In this document: positions 43,681-55,887 of the stretch, one piece after another | Position numbering within the stretch: position 1 is the stretch's first letter | Layout of the letters: each line of letters begins with the position of its first letter | Assembly: GCF_000283155.1 (NCBI RefSeq) | Contig: NW_004454210.1 | Location: 1,227,262-1,291,261, forward strand | DNA: 64,000 nucleotides | Reading direction: 5' to 3' | DNA from: Ceratotherium simum simum | Taxonomy: Eukaryota > Chordata > Mammalia > Perissodactyla > Rhinocerotidae | The notes under the pieces: model-generated | The model's input: only the letters and a program-made list of their open reading frames with translations | Database searches by the model: none | Told to the model about the DNA's origin: nothing | Translations under genes and position numbers: made by a program

Positions 43681-44004
43681 TGTCTTAATTTTTAAAGGAC
43701 TTTTTTTTAGTAGTTTTAGGATTCCACGCTGGCAGTTTATTTTTTTCAGTACTTTAAGGTATCATTCAGTTTTTATTTGACATATCTTTTCTGTTAAAAA
43801 GTTAGCTCTTAATCCTATTGTTGTTCCTTTAACATTTTCTCCTTTGTTTTCAGTTTTCTGCAGTTTTACTATGATGTGCTTAGGTAGGTTTTTTTGTATT
43901 CATCCTGTTTGGGGTTTTTTAAGGCTTGAAACTGAGGATTGATGTCTTTCATTAGTTTTGGAAATAGTTGACTATCATGTCTTTAAGTATTGCTTCTGCC
44001 CCAT
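43681..44004 (-). mobile_element. Old antisense L1/HAL1-like region, middle part
   Basis: GATTCCACGCTGGCAGTTTA, CTATGATGTGCTTAGGTAGG and ATCCTGTTTGGGGTTTTTTA are antisense ORF1-side phrases; continues at 44336. Confidence 0.6.
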
Positions 44005-44335
44005 TGCAGAAAGACTAGACCCCTTTCAGGGGAGTCACAAATTCAAACTATTTTCATAATATAACTAAGATGTTATTTGCTTTTTTTTTACTCATATTCT
44101 TGCAGGAGAATACAGTGGAGTATTCCAGAGGCTACGTGATATGTGAAGACATCTTTGTTTTATTGGCTAATGTAATATATGCTTGTGTATTTTCATGTTT
44201 AAATATTTTTCAGTTTTAATTTCTAATGTGGTAAATGTCAATAACTATAACCACATATACAGAAGTTCTTGGGGACCTCAGTATTTTTTAAGAGTATGAA
44301 AATATCCTTAGGCCAAAAAGTTTGACTGCTGTGTT
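44005..44335 (+). mobile_element. Short hAT derivative (same family as 39585-40605)
   Basis: AAGACTAGACCCCTTTCAGGG at the left and TTTCAGTTTTAATTTCTAAT, AACCACATATACAGAAGTTC and CCAAAAAGTTTGACTGC at the right share their right part with the hAT remnant at 40440-40600. The transposase is missing, so this is an internally deleted, non-autonomous copy. Confidence 0.65.
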
Positions 44336-44760
44336 AGGCCTTTTGACTATGTCCTGTATGATTCGTATTTCTTATAGTCTTCTGTATTTTACATCCTTTT
44401 ATTTTCCTCATTATGCTTCAATCTGGATATTTTCTATTGATTTATCATCACTAATCCTCTCTTGCTGATAAACCATATATAGAGTTCTTAATTTTAAAAA
44501 TTACATTTTTCACTTTGAATTTTCTCCTCAATTTTTAAATAGCATAGATTTCAAGGCTGTGGTGAAATTCCCCATCTTTTCATCTATTTTGTTCATCTTT
44601 TTCCTTTTTTTTCTTGTCATATTAATTATACCCATTTTAAAGTCCTTTTCTGATAATGTCAATATCTGAATCATCTGTGGATCTTGATTTTCAGTCATGT
44701 GATCCTCTCCCTTGGCATGCCTGGTAATTTTGGACTGAATGGGGATAAAAAAATTGTGGA
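44336..44760 (-). mobile_element. Old antisense L1/HAL1-like region, right part
   Basis: TTGATTTATCATCACTAATCC, TAGCATAGATTTCAAGG, AGTCCTTTTCTGATAATGTC and ATCTGAATCATCTGTGG follow antisense ORF1 to 5' order. Confidence 0.55.
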
Positions 44761-46379
44761 GGTTCTGGATAACCTTATCTACCTCTTAGGGAAAGAGAAG
44801 GTTCCCTGCCCCCCAACCCTCCCTTTTCGGTAAGGCAGATAGAGTGGCAATGACCTCCTCAATCCAGTCAGGGACAGAGCTGGCTAAATCTAGGGTCTGG
44901 TGTTGGCAAGGCTGTGGCTGCCTCTGGTTCGGTACTGCCTTGTGGTGTAGTCCTCCATGTATTCCAAAGAGCCTGGAATGATGATTAGGGCCTCTTCCCT
45001 CAGGTGGATACTGAATTCTAATCTTTATTTCCTCCACACCTCAAAACTTCCTAGAACTTGGTTCTGCTTCTCAGAGGCTTTTTGCTTGTCTTCATAGCAT
45101 CTTGCCCAGTGTAGCTTAAGAAGTCATCACATGTGTGGAGGGAAAAACAGAAGAGTGTCCTGTTTTCTTCCCATTTTTCCTCTATAGGATCTTTACCTCT
45201 TAAGTCTCTAATTTATATCATTTCAGCTCCGCGAAACTGTCAAAAACTGATTTCTCTACCTCTTAGTCATAGCCTTCTGCTCAATCTCTTTACTGGAAAT
45301 TTAGTCTCCTTACTTGTGTGCGGATTTGGCAAATGCGTTGAGGGGAAAAGTGACTGAAGAATGTTGGCTCAGCCCCTCTCATTTTTCCCCTGATCTCCAG
45401 CATTTTGTTCCCTTAATTCTTATTGCCTTAGCAGCGCTCTGTAAGTCAACCAAGAAAGAACATCACACAAGGTATGCAGAAGGCCTGGACAGATATTAGT
45501 TTAGACTGGAGTGGAGAAAGGGGGACTTCAAGAGAGAGGTTTCCAGAAAAATGGAGGAGTCCAACAAGAAAGGAATGGTAATCTTAGTGTACAACCTGGC
45601 TTAAACGTGAAGAATATTTATATAGTCTAAATAATGCAAATATTGTTTATTGGTTTTCAAAGACAAAGTACAGTTTAACCATACAAGACAATTATGATTC
45701 TGAAACAGAATATATGTCAACACAGTCAATGTAAAATTCATTTCAGCAGTTGGGAGAAGGTAAGGAAAAGAAATAAAGAGAAAGTAAGGGGAAGCTAATG
45801 CCTCACTTTACATGATTGGGGGTCAGGATAATCTATAGTTAATGATACGAAAAATAAAAGCATAGGTATGTTATTAAGAACTAAAAGCATAAGTAATTCT
45901 TAAGCATAGTATATTGTTACGAAAATAATCTTTAGAAGAACTAAAAGTGGTATAAGTATATTGAGAGGAGAGAAAGGAATAATATGGTATGATGAGGTAA
46001 GTCTAATCTAATAAATTATAGTGAGCAGTATCTAAAACTGATAAAAAGAAAGCAGCAATATTATCATATTTTTTTACAGATATAGACTTACCTCCAGAAG
46101 ATTAAAACCAGAAACGTTTTAAAAAGTTTCTCTGGAAAATTAGAATGGAAATCCAAGAAGCTTAAAGATCCTCGAGTGGAATAATCACGAGCAACAAAAC
46201 TATACCAAGGCACTACACAAAGGAATGACTACATTAGCTCAAACGATGGGAAGGGGGAAATGGAAGTATTCTCAATTAATTAACAAAGCAGGAAAAGAGG
46301 AAACTATTTACATTAATATGGTTATCTGTTTGACTATGTTTAAATCTATTATCTTGCTATTTATTTTTATTTGTCCTGT
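44761..46379. other. Mostly non-repetitive sequence, no gene supported
   Basis: The minus frame 44786-45037 (83 codons) and plus frames 45133-45357 and 45314-45499 have no recognisable domains. They may be partly L1 5'-end derived on the left. No RNA genes seen. Confidence 0.4.
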
Positions 46380-46551
46380 CTTCTTTGTCCCTTTTGTTCT
46401 CATTTCTTACTCTCATTAGCTGAATTAGGTAAATCGAATATATTTTAGTATTCTGTTGTACTCCACTATTGGTTTATTAGGTGTACCTTTTTGTTTTATT
46501 TTATTTTTTAGCGATTGCTGTAGGGTTTACAGTGTGCATCTTTAATTTATC
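46380..46551 (-). mobile_element. Antisense L1, left part (split by an LTR)
   Basis: TTTTTTAGCGATTGCTGTAGG and GTTTACAGTGTGCATCTTTA are antisense inter-ORF L1 phrases, cut at ATCACAG and resumed after the LTR with CAATCTACCTTC. Confidence 0.78.
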
Positions 46552-46556
46552 ACAGT

Positions 46557-46930
46557 TGCTGTGGCCTGAATGTTTTGTGTCCCCTCAAAATTTATACGTT
46601 GATATTCTAACCCCCAATGTGATGGTATTAGGAGGTGGGGCCTTTGGGAGGTTATTAGGGTCATGAGGGTGGAGCCCTCAGGAATGGGATACATGCCCTC
46701 ATATGAAGAGAGCTGAGAGCTTGCTCTCTCCCACTGCTCCCTGCAGTATGAGGTTACAATGAGAAGATGGCTGTCTGATAAACCAGGTAGTGGGCCCTCA
46801 CTAAACACTGGATTGGCCAGTGCCTTGATCTTGGATTTCTCGGTCTCCTAAACTGTGAGAAATAAATGTTTGTTGTTTAAGCCACCCAGTCTATGGTAAT
46901 TTGTTATAGCAACCCGAACTGATTAAGACA
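46557..46930 (+). mobile_element. Solo MaLR LTR (MLT1-like), plus strand
   Basis: 374 bp with TG...CA ends (TGCTGTGGCCTGAATG to GATTAAGACA). ACAGT (46552-46556) and ACAAT (46931-46935) are the 5-bp duplication with one change. Internal CCCTCAAAATTTATACG, GTGATGGTATTAGGAGG and the signal-bearing GTGAGAAATAAATGTTTG match this LTR group. No internal viral region remains. Confidence 0.88.
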
Positions 46931-46935
46931 ACAAT

Positions 46936-47520
46936 CTACCTTCAAATGATATCATGTCTATTCATGTATAACATAAGATTCTTACAACAGTGTACTTTCA
47001 TTTCCCCTATTGACTTATGAGTTATTGTTAACCTATATTTTACTTTTACATATGTTATGAATTCCACAATTCATTGCTATTATTTTTGGTTTAAAGGTTC
47101 AGTTATATTTTAAATAAATTAAAAAAATGATAAAAATTTTTGTATTTACCATTTCTTATGCTCTTTATTCTTTTGTGTAGATCCATATTTTGACCTGATT
47201 TTGTTTTCTTTTTACCCAAAGAACTTCCTTTAATGTTTCTTGTAGTGCAGGTCAGCTGGCAACAAATTCTCTGAGATTTTGTTTGTCTGAAAAAATCTTT
47301 GTCCTTAGGTTTTGAAGAATATGTTTGCTGGATATAGAATTCTAGGTCTACAATTTTTCCTTCAGCCCTTTAAAGATAACTTTCCATTGTCTTCTTGCTT
47401 ACATAATTTGGATGATGAGTCTGCAGTCATTTTTTGTTTCTTTGTGTGTAATGTGTCCTTTTTTCCTCCTCTGTTGTTTTTCCTTTATTACTGATTTTCA
47501 GCAACTCCAAGAAGGCTTTT
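46936..47520 (-). mobile_element. Antisense L1, right part
   Basis: CTACCTTCAAATGATATC, CTTGTAGTGCAGGTCAGCTGG, TGCTGGATATAGAATTCTAGG and CCATTGTCTTCTTGC continue into ORF1, all antisense. Short frames here are by-products. Confidence 0.8.
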
Positions 47521-47632
47521 CTGACTAATCCGATTCTACACTGAACATTACTTACTTTGGATTGCTATAATGCAAAGTGTGCAGGTTTAAAATGTACAGA
47601 TTTAAGTATACATATTTAAACATTATATATAT

Positions 47633-47880
47633 ATTTTTTTTTTGGTGAAGAAGATCAGGCTCTGAGCTAACATCCATTGCTAATCTTTCTCTTTTTGCTG
47701 AGGAATGTTAGCCCTGAGCTAACATCTGTGCCCATCTTCCTCTATTTTTTGTATATGGGATGCCGCCATGCATGGCTTGATGAGCGGGTGCATAGGTCTG
47801 CACCCGGGATCCGAACCTGCGAACCCTGGGTTGCCGAAGTGGAGAGCGTGAACTTAAGCACTACGCCATGGGCTGGCCCC
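47633..47880 (-). mobile_element. Perissodactyl SINE with two tail units
   Basis: Two tail units (GAAGAAGATCAGGCTCTGAG, GAGGAATGTTAGCCCTGAGC), body and GGGCTGGCCCC end. The left side is a TA/T run, so the target duplication cannot be read with certainty. Confidence 0.85.
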
Positions 47881-50044
47881 ATATTAATTTCTGTACAGTT
47901 TTAAAATCACCTTTAATTGTATTTCCTTGTGTCCTTGCTTGCTAGTTATAGTATGGGCTCCCTCAAAGGGAAACATTCTTGTCTTTTTTTTTTAGTAAAT
48001 TCTCAATAAATACTTATTAAATAAGCCTATGATGGAAAAATGTCCAAACCACCTGGTATAGCCAGTTTCCTTAAATGTTTGAGAAAACAGTTTCTATTTA
48101 ACTTGCTGTGCTTACTTATTTTATTATTTAATAGTCAAATTTATCCTGCCTTTTAAAAGTATGTTTCTTCTGGTTTAGTGTATCTTTAACATTTAAAAAA
48201 TTGCCCCCATTTTCCCTCATTAAGTAAATAATCAAGTTACTCCACAGATTGGAGAACTAGAGTGTGATAGTGATATTGGGAGAGTGACCTAAACATAACT
48301 CTTAGGGGAAGTATTTTACTGGTAAGCAATCTTTGTTTCTTCAGTAATGTTTGGGGCCATATTAGATCATCATTTATTGACTTCAGAGTTGGCCTGTGTG
48401 GGGTATCGGATTCCCTAAAGAAGTGATATTCTCCAAACCAGATAGATTGATAATAGATAATTAATAATAGATAATTGATAATAGATGAATAATGAAAATA
48501 TGTACTAGGCCTCAGGCAGATATCTAAATTTTAATCATAGGGTCATTTCTGAAAGGAAGGCAATTTACTTTACCTACAGTTACCCATTATAATTCCTTAA
48601 TTCCCTATATTGAACCAATCATGTAGTTTTAGTGACCTCTCTTTTCAGAAAAAAGTCTCAACATATTAAGCTAGTCTTTCCCCAACCTTTATTTTATGGT
48701 TTGAGTTTTGATATCACTCATTGTGTTAAATTTCATTTTGATTGTTTTAGGGCCATTTTTCCAGGTAAATCCTTATAGATCAAGGTTGTTTCAGATTTTA
48801 TTTTTATCTTTCAGAGTTTTAAAAATAAAATTATTTTAGTATCATTTATGTAGTTGAATATATATTTGATTTCTTGGTCTAGGTATAAAGTAAAATTATT
48901 GACTAGAGTGGACACTAAAATGACTCCATGTAGAGACAATTAATGACAGAAGTGAGGTTATAATCAAAGACCATGACTATCACTAAACTAACCCTATCTT
49001 CTGTGTTGGAACACAAGGGGCTGTATATAGCAAGGCTGGCTGTGATATGCCAGGGCAGTGTTTTGGGAGTATAATCCAGATCATTGGTTCTGGATGCTAA
49101 TATTTGAAAATGATTTCTTGATGGAGCGTATGTGACCTCGGAATTATGAATTGTCTTAGAATTTCTTTTCAAGGGAAGGAGCATGTGAGAAGGAGGGTAA
49201 ACAAAATATTTTGTTTATAATTTGCTGTAAAGATGATTTATTGCAGTTTAATATTAAACAGCTCAGGAGGCCTAAAATTTATCTCACTTGGTTCTAACTG
49301 GTGTTTCTCTCCGACACATGGTGTGAATCAACTGTCCTTCCAACTTGAAAGAGCAGAGAGCTCACTGACGCAACTCCTTTGTTCTGGGGAATTGTTTCCA
49401 TTGTGCCTTCAAAAGGGAGGGACATTAAAAGCTTTGGCTCATGGCAAGTTCTCTCCAAGTTAGACGCAGTTGGGGGGCTAAGTGTTGGCCCAAGGAAGTG
49501 GGGTTGGTGACTTCTATATCCTGGACTTTTTTTTTAAGACCGAACATTAACTTTCTCAAGCTCTCTATTTGACTTTATGTGATTAATGGTCCCTCCTTCC
49601 CCCTTAAAATGGAAGCAGAAAAACCTCATAGTTTTATGTGTTGGTGTTTTCCAGGGTTCTCCTTTCTTAGATCCTAGGGTTGCTTGTGTTTCTGCTCTTC
49701 CCCATAGTGAGTTTTCTTTTGTGAAAATATTCATCTAGTTAACAAAGGAAAACATGGAAATAGGTTGAATGACAAAAATCATTGTCTCAAAAGATCTCAG
49801 AAGACTGGAAAAATGGACTATAATTGTAATAGGTAGTAAGTTGCAGATTCAGAATATCTACTGAATGAATATAGCAATGTATAAAAACAAAAAGAGTTTA
49901 TATGATTTTAAGCTTAATATACAGCACAATATGACTGCTGAAACCGCTAAAGCCTATTGTTAGGCTGTTTTAATAGAAGCTGAATGACAAGGTTAAAGAT
50001 GTGTCTTATTTTCCTAATTTGACCATGCTTGATTTTAAAATGGC
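47881..50044. other. Mostly non-repetitive sequence, no gene supported
   Basis: A small (GATAATAGATAATTAATA)-type simple repeat lies at about 48440-48495. The minus frame 48915-49184 (89 codons) and plus frame 49233-49463 (76 codons) have no recognisable features. The stretch 49200-49480 is less AT-rich than its surroundings. Confidence 0.4.
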
Positions 50045-50302
50045 TAATATTTATGGCATACTTTCTGTGTGCTAGGCACTGTTTTGAATGTTTTACTTGT
50101 ATTATGCCATTTAGTCTTTACACAACAACTGTATGAAGTGGTTCCCATTATTATCTGCATTTTACAGATGTGAAAACTGAAGTATAGAGAATTTAATAAC
50201 TTGCCCAATGTCACAAAATTAGTAAGTAGCAGAACTAAGACTTGAATGCAGAAAGTCTGGCTTTGAAGCCTGTGCTCTTGACCACTGTGCTATACTGCCT
50301 GT
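50045..50302 (-). mobile_element. MIR SINE, antisense, nearly complete
   Basis: TGTGTGCTAGGCACTGTTTTG, CATTTTACAGATGTGAAAAC, ACTTGCCCAATGTCAC, AGTAAGTAGCAGAACTAAG and CTCTTGACCACTGTGCTAT are in full antisense MIR order. Confidence 0.88.
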
Positions 50303-51161
50303 TTTGTTACACTTGAAGAAGAATGTTGACTACTGGAACATGTCCAGAGGGCAAAAATCTGAATCGAAAGGCTGTTTATATGTGGAATAGTTGAATAACT
50401 TGAGATTGTTAAGTCTGGAGAAGGGAAGGGAGGGATCAAGGACTTGTTCTCAGTGTCCTTTGAGGGCAAAAATGAGATAAATGGTGAAAATTATAGGAAG
50501 GCAGATTTTATTTTTGTATAAGAACTTTGCAACAGCTGTTGAAATAGGATTGATTGCCTTATAATGAACTTCCTTTTACTGGAGATGCTTTGGCAGAAGC
50601 TGGAGAAGTATGTGATAGAGATAATCTAGAAAAAATCGAACTTGTGTCTGTGAGTTTGGGCTGGATAATCTCTGAGGTTCCTTTTTTCTGTACATTTTTA
50701 TATTAAAGAGAGATCTTTAAAGTGGGCTAGTCTATCCTGTCCTTAGACAAATGCTTCTACGAAAAAAAGACACAATTTTGATTCCTATTGGAAACATGGC
50801 ACTCATGGTGTGAGAGGAGGGGTGTGTCCTGATTTATTTTTGTCTAAAACATGAAGGTTTTTTTTGTAAATAGCTTTATGGTATTGGTAGGGAATTCTTT
50901 GCATATCATGTTAACGGGGTAGAAAACAACGGCAAATGGCCCGCTTTTCCAGTTCACAAATCAAGTTACTTAGTAATAGAACAGAAGTTCTGTCATAATA
51001 ACCATTGAGGCTCCCTTCTTCCCCTCCCATTTGAAGGATCATGAAAGAACATTAATTGGTAGACTTCATTATCTGGTGGTGCAATGGAAGGGCTCTAAGA
51101 AACTGCTATATCAATTCTCAAATTAAGAATTTCAGGGTATGAAATATATGTACATTTTAAG
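50303..51161. other. Non-repetitive sequence, nothing identified
   Basis: No gene, RNA or repeat that I can support. Confidence 0.4.
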
Positions 51162-51172
51162 TACATTTTGAG

Positions 51173-51421
51173 GGGCTGGCCCGGTGGCGCAGCAGTGAAG
51201 TTCATGCACTCTGCTGCAGCGGCCTGGGGTTCTTGGCTTTGGAACCCCTGGAGCGGACTGACATGCCGCTTGCCAGGCCATGCTGTGGCGGCGTCCCATG
51301 TAAAGTGGAGGAAGACGGCACAGATGTTAGCCCAGGGCCAGTCTTCCTCAGCAAAAGAGGAGGATTGGCAATGGGTGTTAGCTCAGGGCTAATCTTCCTC
51401 ACACACACACACACACACAGA
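51173..51421 (+). mobile_element. Perissodactyl SINE with two tail units, plus strand
   Basis: TACATTTTGAG at 51162-51172 and 51422-51432 is an exact target duplication. Head GGGCTGGCCCGGTGGCGCAG, body, then GAGGAAGACGGCACAGATG and GAGGAGGATTGGCAATGGG tail units, ending in a (CA)n run at 51402-51419 in place of poly(A). Frames through it are not genes. Confidence 0.92.
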
Positions 51422-51432
51422 TACATTTTGAG

Positions 51433-53219
51433 ACTATGATCAATAATAAGAGATGATTAGAATAGAAGAGATACTGAATTTTAAAAATTCTGACCAGTGG
51501 TAATTGCTTCTTGGGTTTGTAGGGGATAGATTGTGAGAAGAAATTCTTGTTCTGTTTTTTTACATTTATTTGAATTTTGGATAATTATTAAAAATCAGAC
51601 CCCAAGTTACCCTGAAGTGTTTATTCTTTTTTGATTTTTATTTAACATTTTATTGAGCTTCTACTGTGAACCAGGTACTATTCGAGACTTCTTAAAATGC
51701 ATTTCTTTTCTTTGATTATAAAAGCAATACATACTTATTTAAAGAAAATAGAAAGTTATAGAAAAGTAGAAAGAAAAAAGTCATGATTCCATTATTTAAA
51801 CATTGCCATTTGTATTATTTTGGTGTTTTTCTCCTCTGCCTCCCTCTTGTCCTCATCTTCGTCTGTCCCATCTTCCTCTTCTTCTCTCTATCCTTTTCCT
51901 TCATCTTATCCTTGATACAACTGTAGCAACCTGGGGAAGGTAAATGTTTCTATGTACTGGCAATGTCAGAAAGGTTGCTTCATGTGTGAAATGATGGTAA
52001 TGATACCTACTCCAGTAGGATTATTTTTGAGCAGTAAGTGAGTTAGCGTATATAAAATGTTCAACAGAGGGCTTAGTACATATTTTTAGAGTGCTAACTT
52101 TCACTGTTATAATTTTGAGCTGGATTTATCCTTTAATGTTCTGGGTGATAATGGTATAGTAAGATTTCCTAGATTAAATTGCTGGGTGGTTGAATGATTG
52201 GCCTCCAATTTTCTGTGCTTTTCTTATGAATTGGTATTGTAAGTAAATTTTCCCCTTCATCTTCTTGAGCAGTCATCACAAACTCAGACATACACCTCAG
52301 ACTTTTTGCAGAACCGTGATCAGTTATAAATTGTCTTAGCTGTCCCACATGGTGTGTGGCAGGATTTCTCTGCATACCCCTATGATAACCATTTAATAGA
52401 ACACTGAATCCAGGTCAAAATAAAGTGATGAATAATTGTTAAATAACAGGACATGTGGCATCACCCTTTGTCCAGCTCTCTGTGACTGTACATTAGTGTC
52501 TAGTCTTGGTATGAGACTGATGTTTATCATTATGATACAGAGTGCTTGACTACTTTTATTTTCTACCAAATACAAATCTTTAACAGACTCGGCCTGCCCT
52601 CCCCTTTAAAAAAAAAAGACTTTGCCAACAAATTTTTTCTCTCTGAGAGTTAGCTTGGTAATTTGGAGCATATAACCGTGATGTTTGGGAGCTATCTAAC
52701 TGTTTCCATTGTTGCAGCCTGATTGTCCATGGTTTAATCATCCGTAGTTAAGAAAGAAAGCAAAAAATGGCTCCAGGCTGCACAGTACCGTAAAAAATTT
52801 CCACCTGGAAGCAATTTTTTCGAAAAGCCCTTAGGGACTGCTGTCACCCTCCCCTTTCTATTGGCAACAAGGACCAGAAACACCATTTCCCTTCAGAGCC
52901 AGGTCTTGTTGCAGTTTAATCATATTCCTTCTCCTAGCTTCCAGAGAAGGTTAGAGGAGAGCTAGAGAAATAACAAATTATTCCCAGACCCTTCTCTTCT
53001 CCTACAGTAGATTTCTTTGAACCTTCTAAATTCCTTCTTTTCTTCCTCTGATTCCTTCTTTTTCTATTATTTTAGCTGAAGTACAAATTATTTGCACTGC
53101 TAGAACTTGAATTTACTTTTTAAGTAAGAATGTTTATTATTAACCCTAGTGCTTTTCTTTGTAGAAGGTTTAAATGTGGAAACATTTTTTGGGCACTACC
53201 TTAGACCCTTTGCTACTTT
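51433..53219. other. Mostly non-repetitive; MIR piece at 51980-52105
   Basis: GTGAAATGATGGTAATGATACC, GAGCAGTAAGTGAGTTAGCG and AGAGGGCTTAGTACATA are a partial MIR in plus orientation. A repeat-like TTTATTGAGCTTCTACTGTG lies at 51650. No gene found; the 68- and 60-codon minus frames (52169-52375, 52393-52575) lack features. Confidence 0.45.
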
Positions 53220-54223
53220 ATGCCTTCTCTGTGGGAATACAGGCATTGTTCCAGGTGTAAACCATCAAGGAACTCATGGTGCAGTAGGGAAGATAGACGT
53301 GTGAATAAATCATTATCGTGTAGAGTGCTCAATGTAGTACCTTTTCAAAAATATGAACAAATAAACATTTCAAAGCAAAAGAGTATCAACTCAGCTTTCC
53401 ATCAGTGAATGTCATTAGTGGTAGTGCCCCTCATTTCTAGGATAATACTAGGCATTTGTTCAAGAACTTTAAGGCAAAACAAGATGATAGTAATTCTGGT
53501 GAAATTTACCTCAAACTATACATGGTTTCATAGGTTCAAGGCCAGTTCAGATCTGCATAGTGTCAAAATGAGGGCCAGGTGGTAAATGAGGATACTGTGG
53601 CTGTTAAGGAGTACCACTTATCCTCTGTCACTTCTTATCAAGGATAGTGGTAGGAGTTTCAACAGATTTTGTTTCTTCATATTTCAAAATAGGTTTTTAA
53701 ATATATTCCTTAAAAAACTAGACTATTATATGCTGTAACAGATTTTTATTGTTGATGAAATTGGCGTCTTTTGGGAAGGATGCCTAGTATCAACATATCA
53801 GTAAGTAGGAGAAAAGTAACCTTTCAATGTAAATCTTCAAAGAATGGACTCACAGTCCTGTTTGGTGTAAATGTCCCCAAGAGTGCAAGCTTAAATTCTC
53901 TCTGGTTTTATCAACAGTTTCTTAGGTTCTCCTTAGTTGGTAAGGAGGGGAGCTTTATACTAGGTTGTAGTAGTGGTAATAAGGAGGGAGGTTTTATAGG
54001 AGTGAGTTTTGAGCTGAATCTTGAGGTTGAATAGGAATTTACCAGATAGAGTGAGAGTAAGGAGATTCTGGGCAGAGGGACTCCATTGTACACTCAAGGA
54101 ACTTCAAGTAGAGTTGTAGAATGAATGTGGGGAGTATTCAGAGATAAATTTATACGTGGAGTGGTCTTATATACTATGGCCGGAACTTTGGACTTAAATG
54201 TGAGGCAGGACTTAATCCAAAGT

Positions 54224-54256
<33 letters not shown>

Positions 54257-55100
54257 CATGATCATATTTCATTTATAAGAAGATTACTGTGAAAGAAGTA
54301 TCGAAGATAGATTGTTAGGGAAATAAGAAAAGGGAGGTGAAAACAGTTGTTCAGAAGAGAGATAATGAGGACATGAGCCAAGGCAGCAGTAGAGGAGGAT
54401 AGGGAGGAAGAAAAGTATAGAAGAAATATTATGGAATTAGAATTGTGAGGTCTTGGTGATTGATTAGTTGGAGGGAGGTGTGAGGTGAAGTGAGGAGTCA
54501 AGGTTAACTTAGATATGTATTTGTAGTTTGGGTAACTGGGTGGCTGGTGGTACCTTCAACTGAGATGGTGAATATAGGAGGGAAGTGTAGGTTTGGTAGA
54601 AAGTGAATGATTTCAACTTTGGACATGCACAGTTTGAGATGTTTTTAAGGATGAATGGTGGTTGGATATTCAGGTTTTAGGATTTGATAGAGATATGCCC
54701 TGGTGTTATTGACTTGGGAACCAAATATGTTTAATTAATGGTGAAAGCTGAAGTATTGATGATATCTCTGAGGGATTATGTAAGAAGAGTGAGAGGAGAT
54801 GAAGGCCAAGCAGCTATTGAGGGCCAGAAGGAAGAAGAATTATTGGAGACTGAGAAGAGAAATGTAATAGAAGCCACGGGAGTACATATTTAAGAAGGAG
54901 AAGTCACCATCTTTGTGGTGGCGCATTCAAAAGAGGAGTCAAGTAAATGATGGACTGGAGAATGAGTATTTGATTTGACAGTTAGTAGGCTTTTACTGAC
55001 TTTAGCAAGAATAGGTTCATTGGGGTGATGTGGGTAAGAAACAGGTTACACTGGGTTGAAGGGGAAGTCCAATTTGAGGAAATGGTGGCAGTGAGTATAG
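53220..55100. repeat. Long decayed repeat region, family not assigned
   Basis: ACAGGCATTGTTCCAGGTG, GAGTTTTGAGCTGAATCTTG, AGATTCTGGGCAGAGGGAC, GGGAGGTGTGAGGTGAAG, GAGGAGTCAAGGTTAAC, GGTAACTGGGTGGCTGG and AACTGAGATGGTGAATATAGG are in the order of a mammalian repeat that is often seen as shorter pieces (also at 14576, 21760/28762 and 60110). I cannot name it. Confidence 0.45.
54224..54255. repeat. (GT)n microsatellite
   Basis: About 15 uninterrupted GT units; likely variable between individuals. Confidence 0.95.
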
Positions 55101-55202
55101 ACTGTTCTTTTAAGTACCTTAACTGTGAAAGAAGAGAGAAAGAGAAAGGATGCTAGAAGGAAAATTATCAGAAGAGAGATTTTAATTTAATAGTACCTTT
55201 TT

Positions 55203-55443
55203 CTTTCCTCCTTCCTTCCTTCCTTCCTTCCTTCCTTCCTTCCTTCCTTCTTTCCTTCTTTCCTTCCCTCCCTCCCTCCTTCCTTCCTTCCTCTCTTTCT
55301 TTCTCTCTCTCTCTTTCTCTCTCTCCCCCCTCCCCCTCCCCTCCCCCTCCCCCTCTGTTTTTTTCTTTCTTCCTTTCTTCCCTTTCTTTCCTTCCTTTCC
55401 TTTCCTTCCTTTCTTTCCTTCCTTCCTTTCCTTTCTTTCTTTC
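55203..55443 (+). repeat. 245-bp polypyrimidine tract
   Basis: Almost only C and T on the plus strand: (CCTT)n, then C/T-mixed, (CTCTTT) and C-rich CCCCCTCCCCCTCCC pieces, then (CTTT)n. It lies where the SINE's A-tail should be, so it is probably an expanded tail. It makes Lys/Glu/Arg/Gly-rich minus-strand frames of 99 and 121 codons that are not genes. Confidence 0.93.
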
Positions 55444-55682
55444 GTTGTTGTTGTTGAGGAAGACTGGCCCTGAGCTAACATCTATTGCCAATCTTCCTCT
55501 TTTTGCTGAGGAAGACTGGCCCTGAACTAACATCTGTGCCCATCTTCCTCTATTTTTATGTGGGATGCCACCACAGCATGGCTTGATGAGCAGTGCGTCG
55601 GTCCGTGCCCGGGATTCGAACCTGCGAACCCTGGGCTGCTGAAGCGGAGCACGTGAACTTAACTACACCACCGGGCAGCCCC
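55444..55682 (-). mobile_element. Perissodactyl SINE with two tail units (first of pair)
   Basis: Two tail units (GAGGAAGACTGGCCCTGAGC twice, small differences), body, and CCGGGCAGCCCC end; tail replaced by the tract to the left. Confidence 0.9.
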
Positions 55683-55887
55683 CTGTAATTTTTTTTTTTT
55701 TTTTGGTGAGGAAAATTGTCCCTGAGCTAACATCTGTGCCACTCTTCCTCTATTTTGTATGTGGGATGCTACCACAACATGGCTTGATGAGCGGTGTGTA
55801 GGTCTGTGCCTGGGATCTGAACCAGCGAACCCTGGGCCGCTGAAGTGGAGCGTGTGAACTTAACCACTATGCCACCAGGCCAGCCCC
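55683..55887 (-). mobile_element. Perissodactyl SINE with one tail unit (second of pair)
   Basis: T-run at about 55688-55705, one tail unit (GAGGAAAATTGTCCCTGAGC), body, GGCCAGCCCC end directly next to the right outer duplication. The older of the two, by its position. Confidence 0.9.

Noticed and set aside
48440..48495. CRISPR-like direct repeats (GATAATAGATAATT)
   Set aside because: It is a short, degenerate simple repeat in a mammalian genome, without spacers or cas genes.
55168..55533. 121- and 99-codon Lys/Glu/Arg/Gly-rich minus-strand frames
   Set aside because: They are translations of the polypyrimidine tract and the SINE beside it. Simple-sequence peptides with no gene context.
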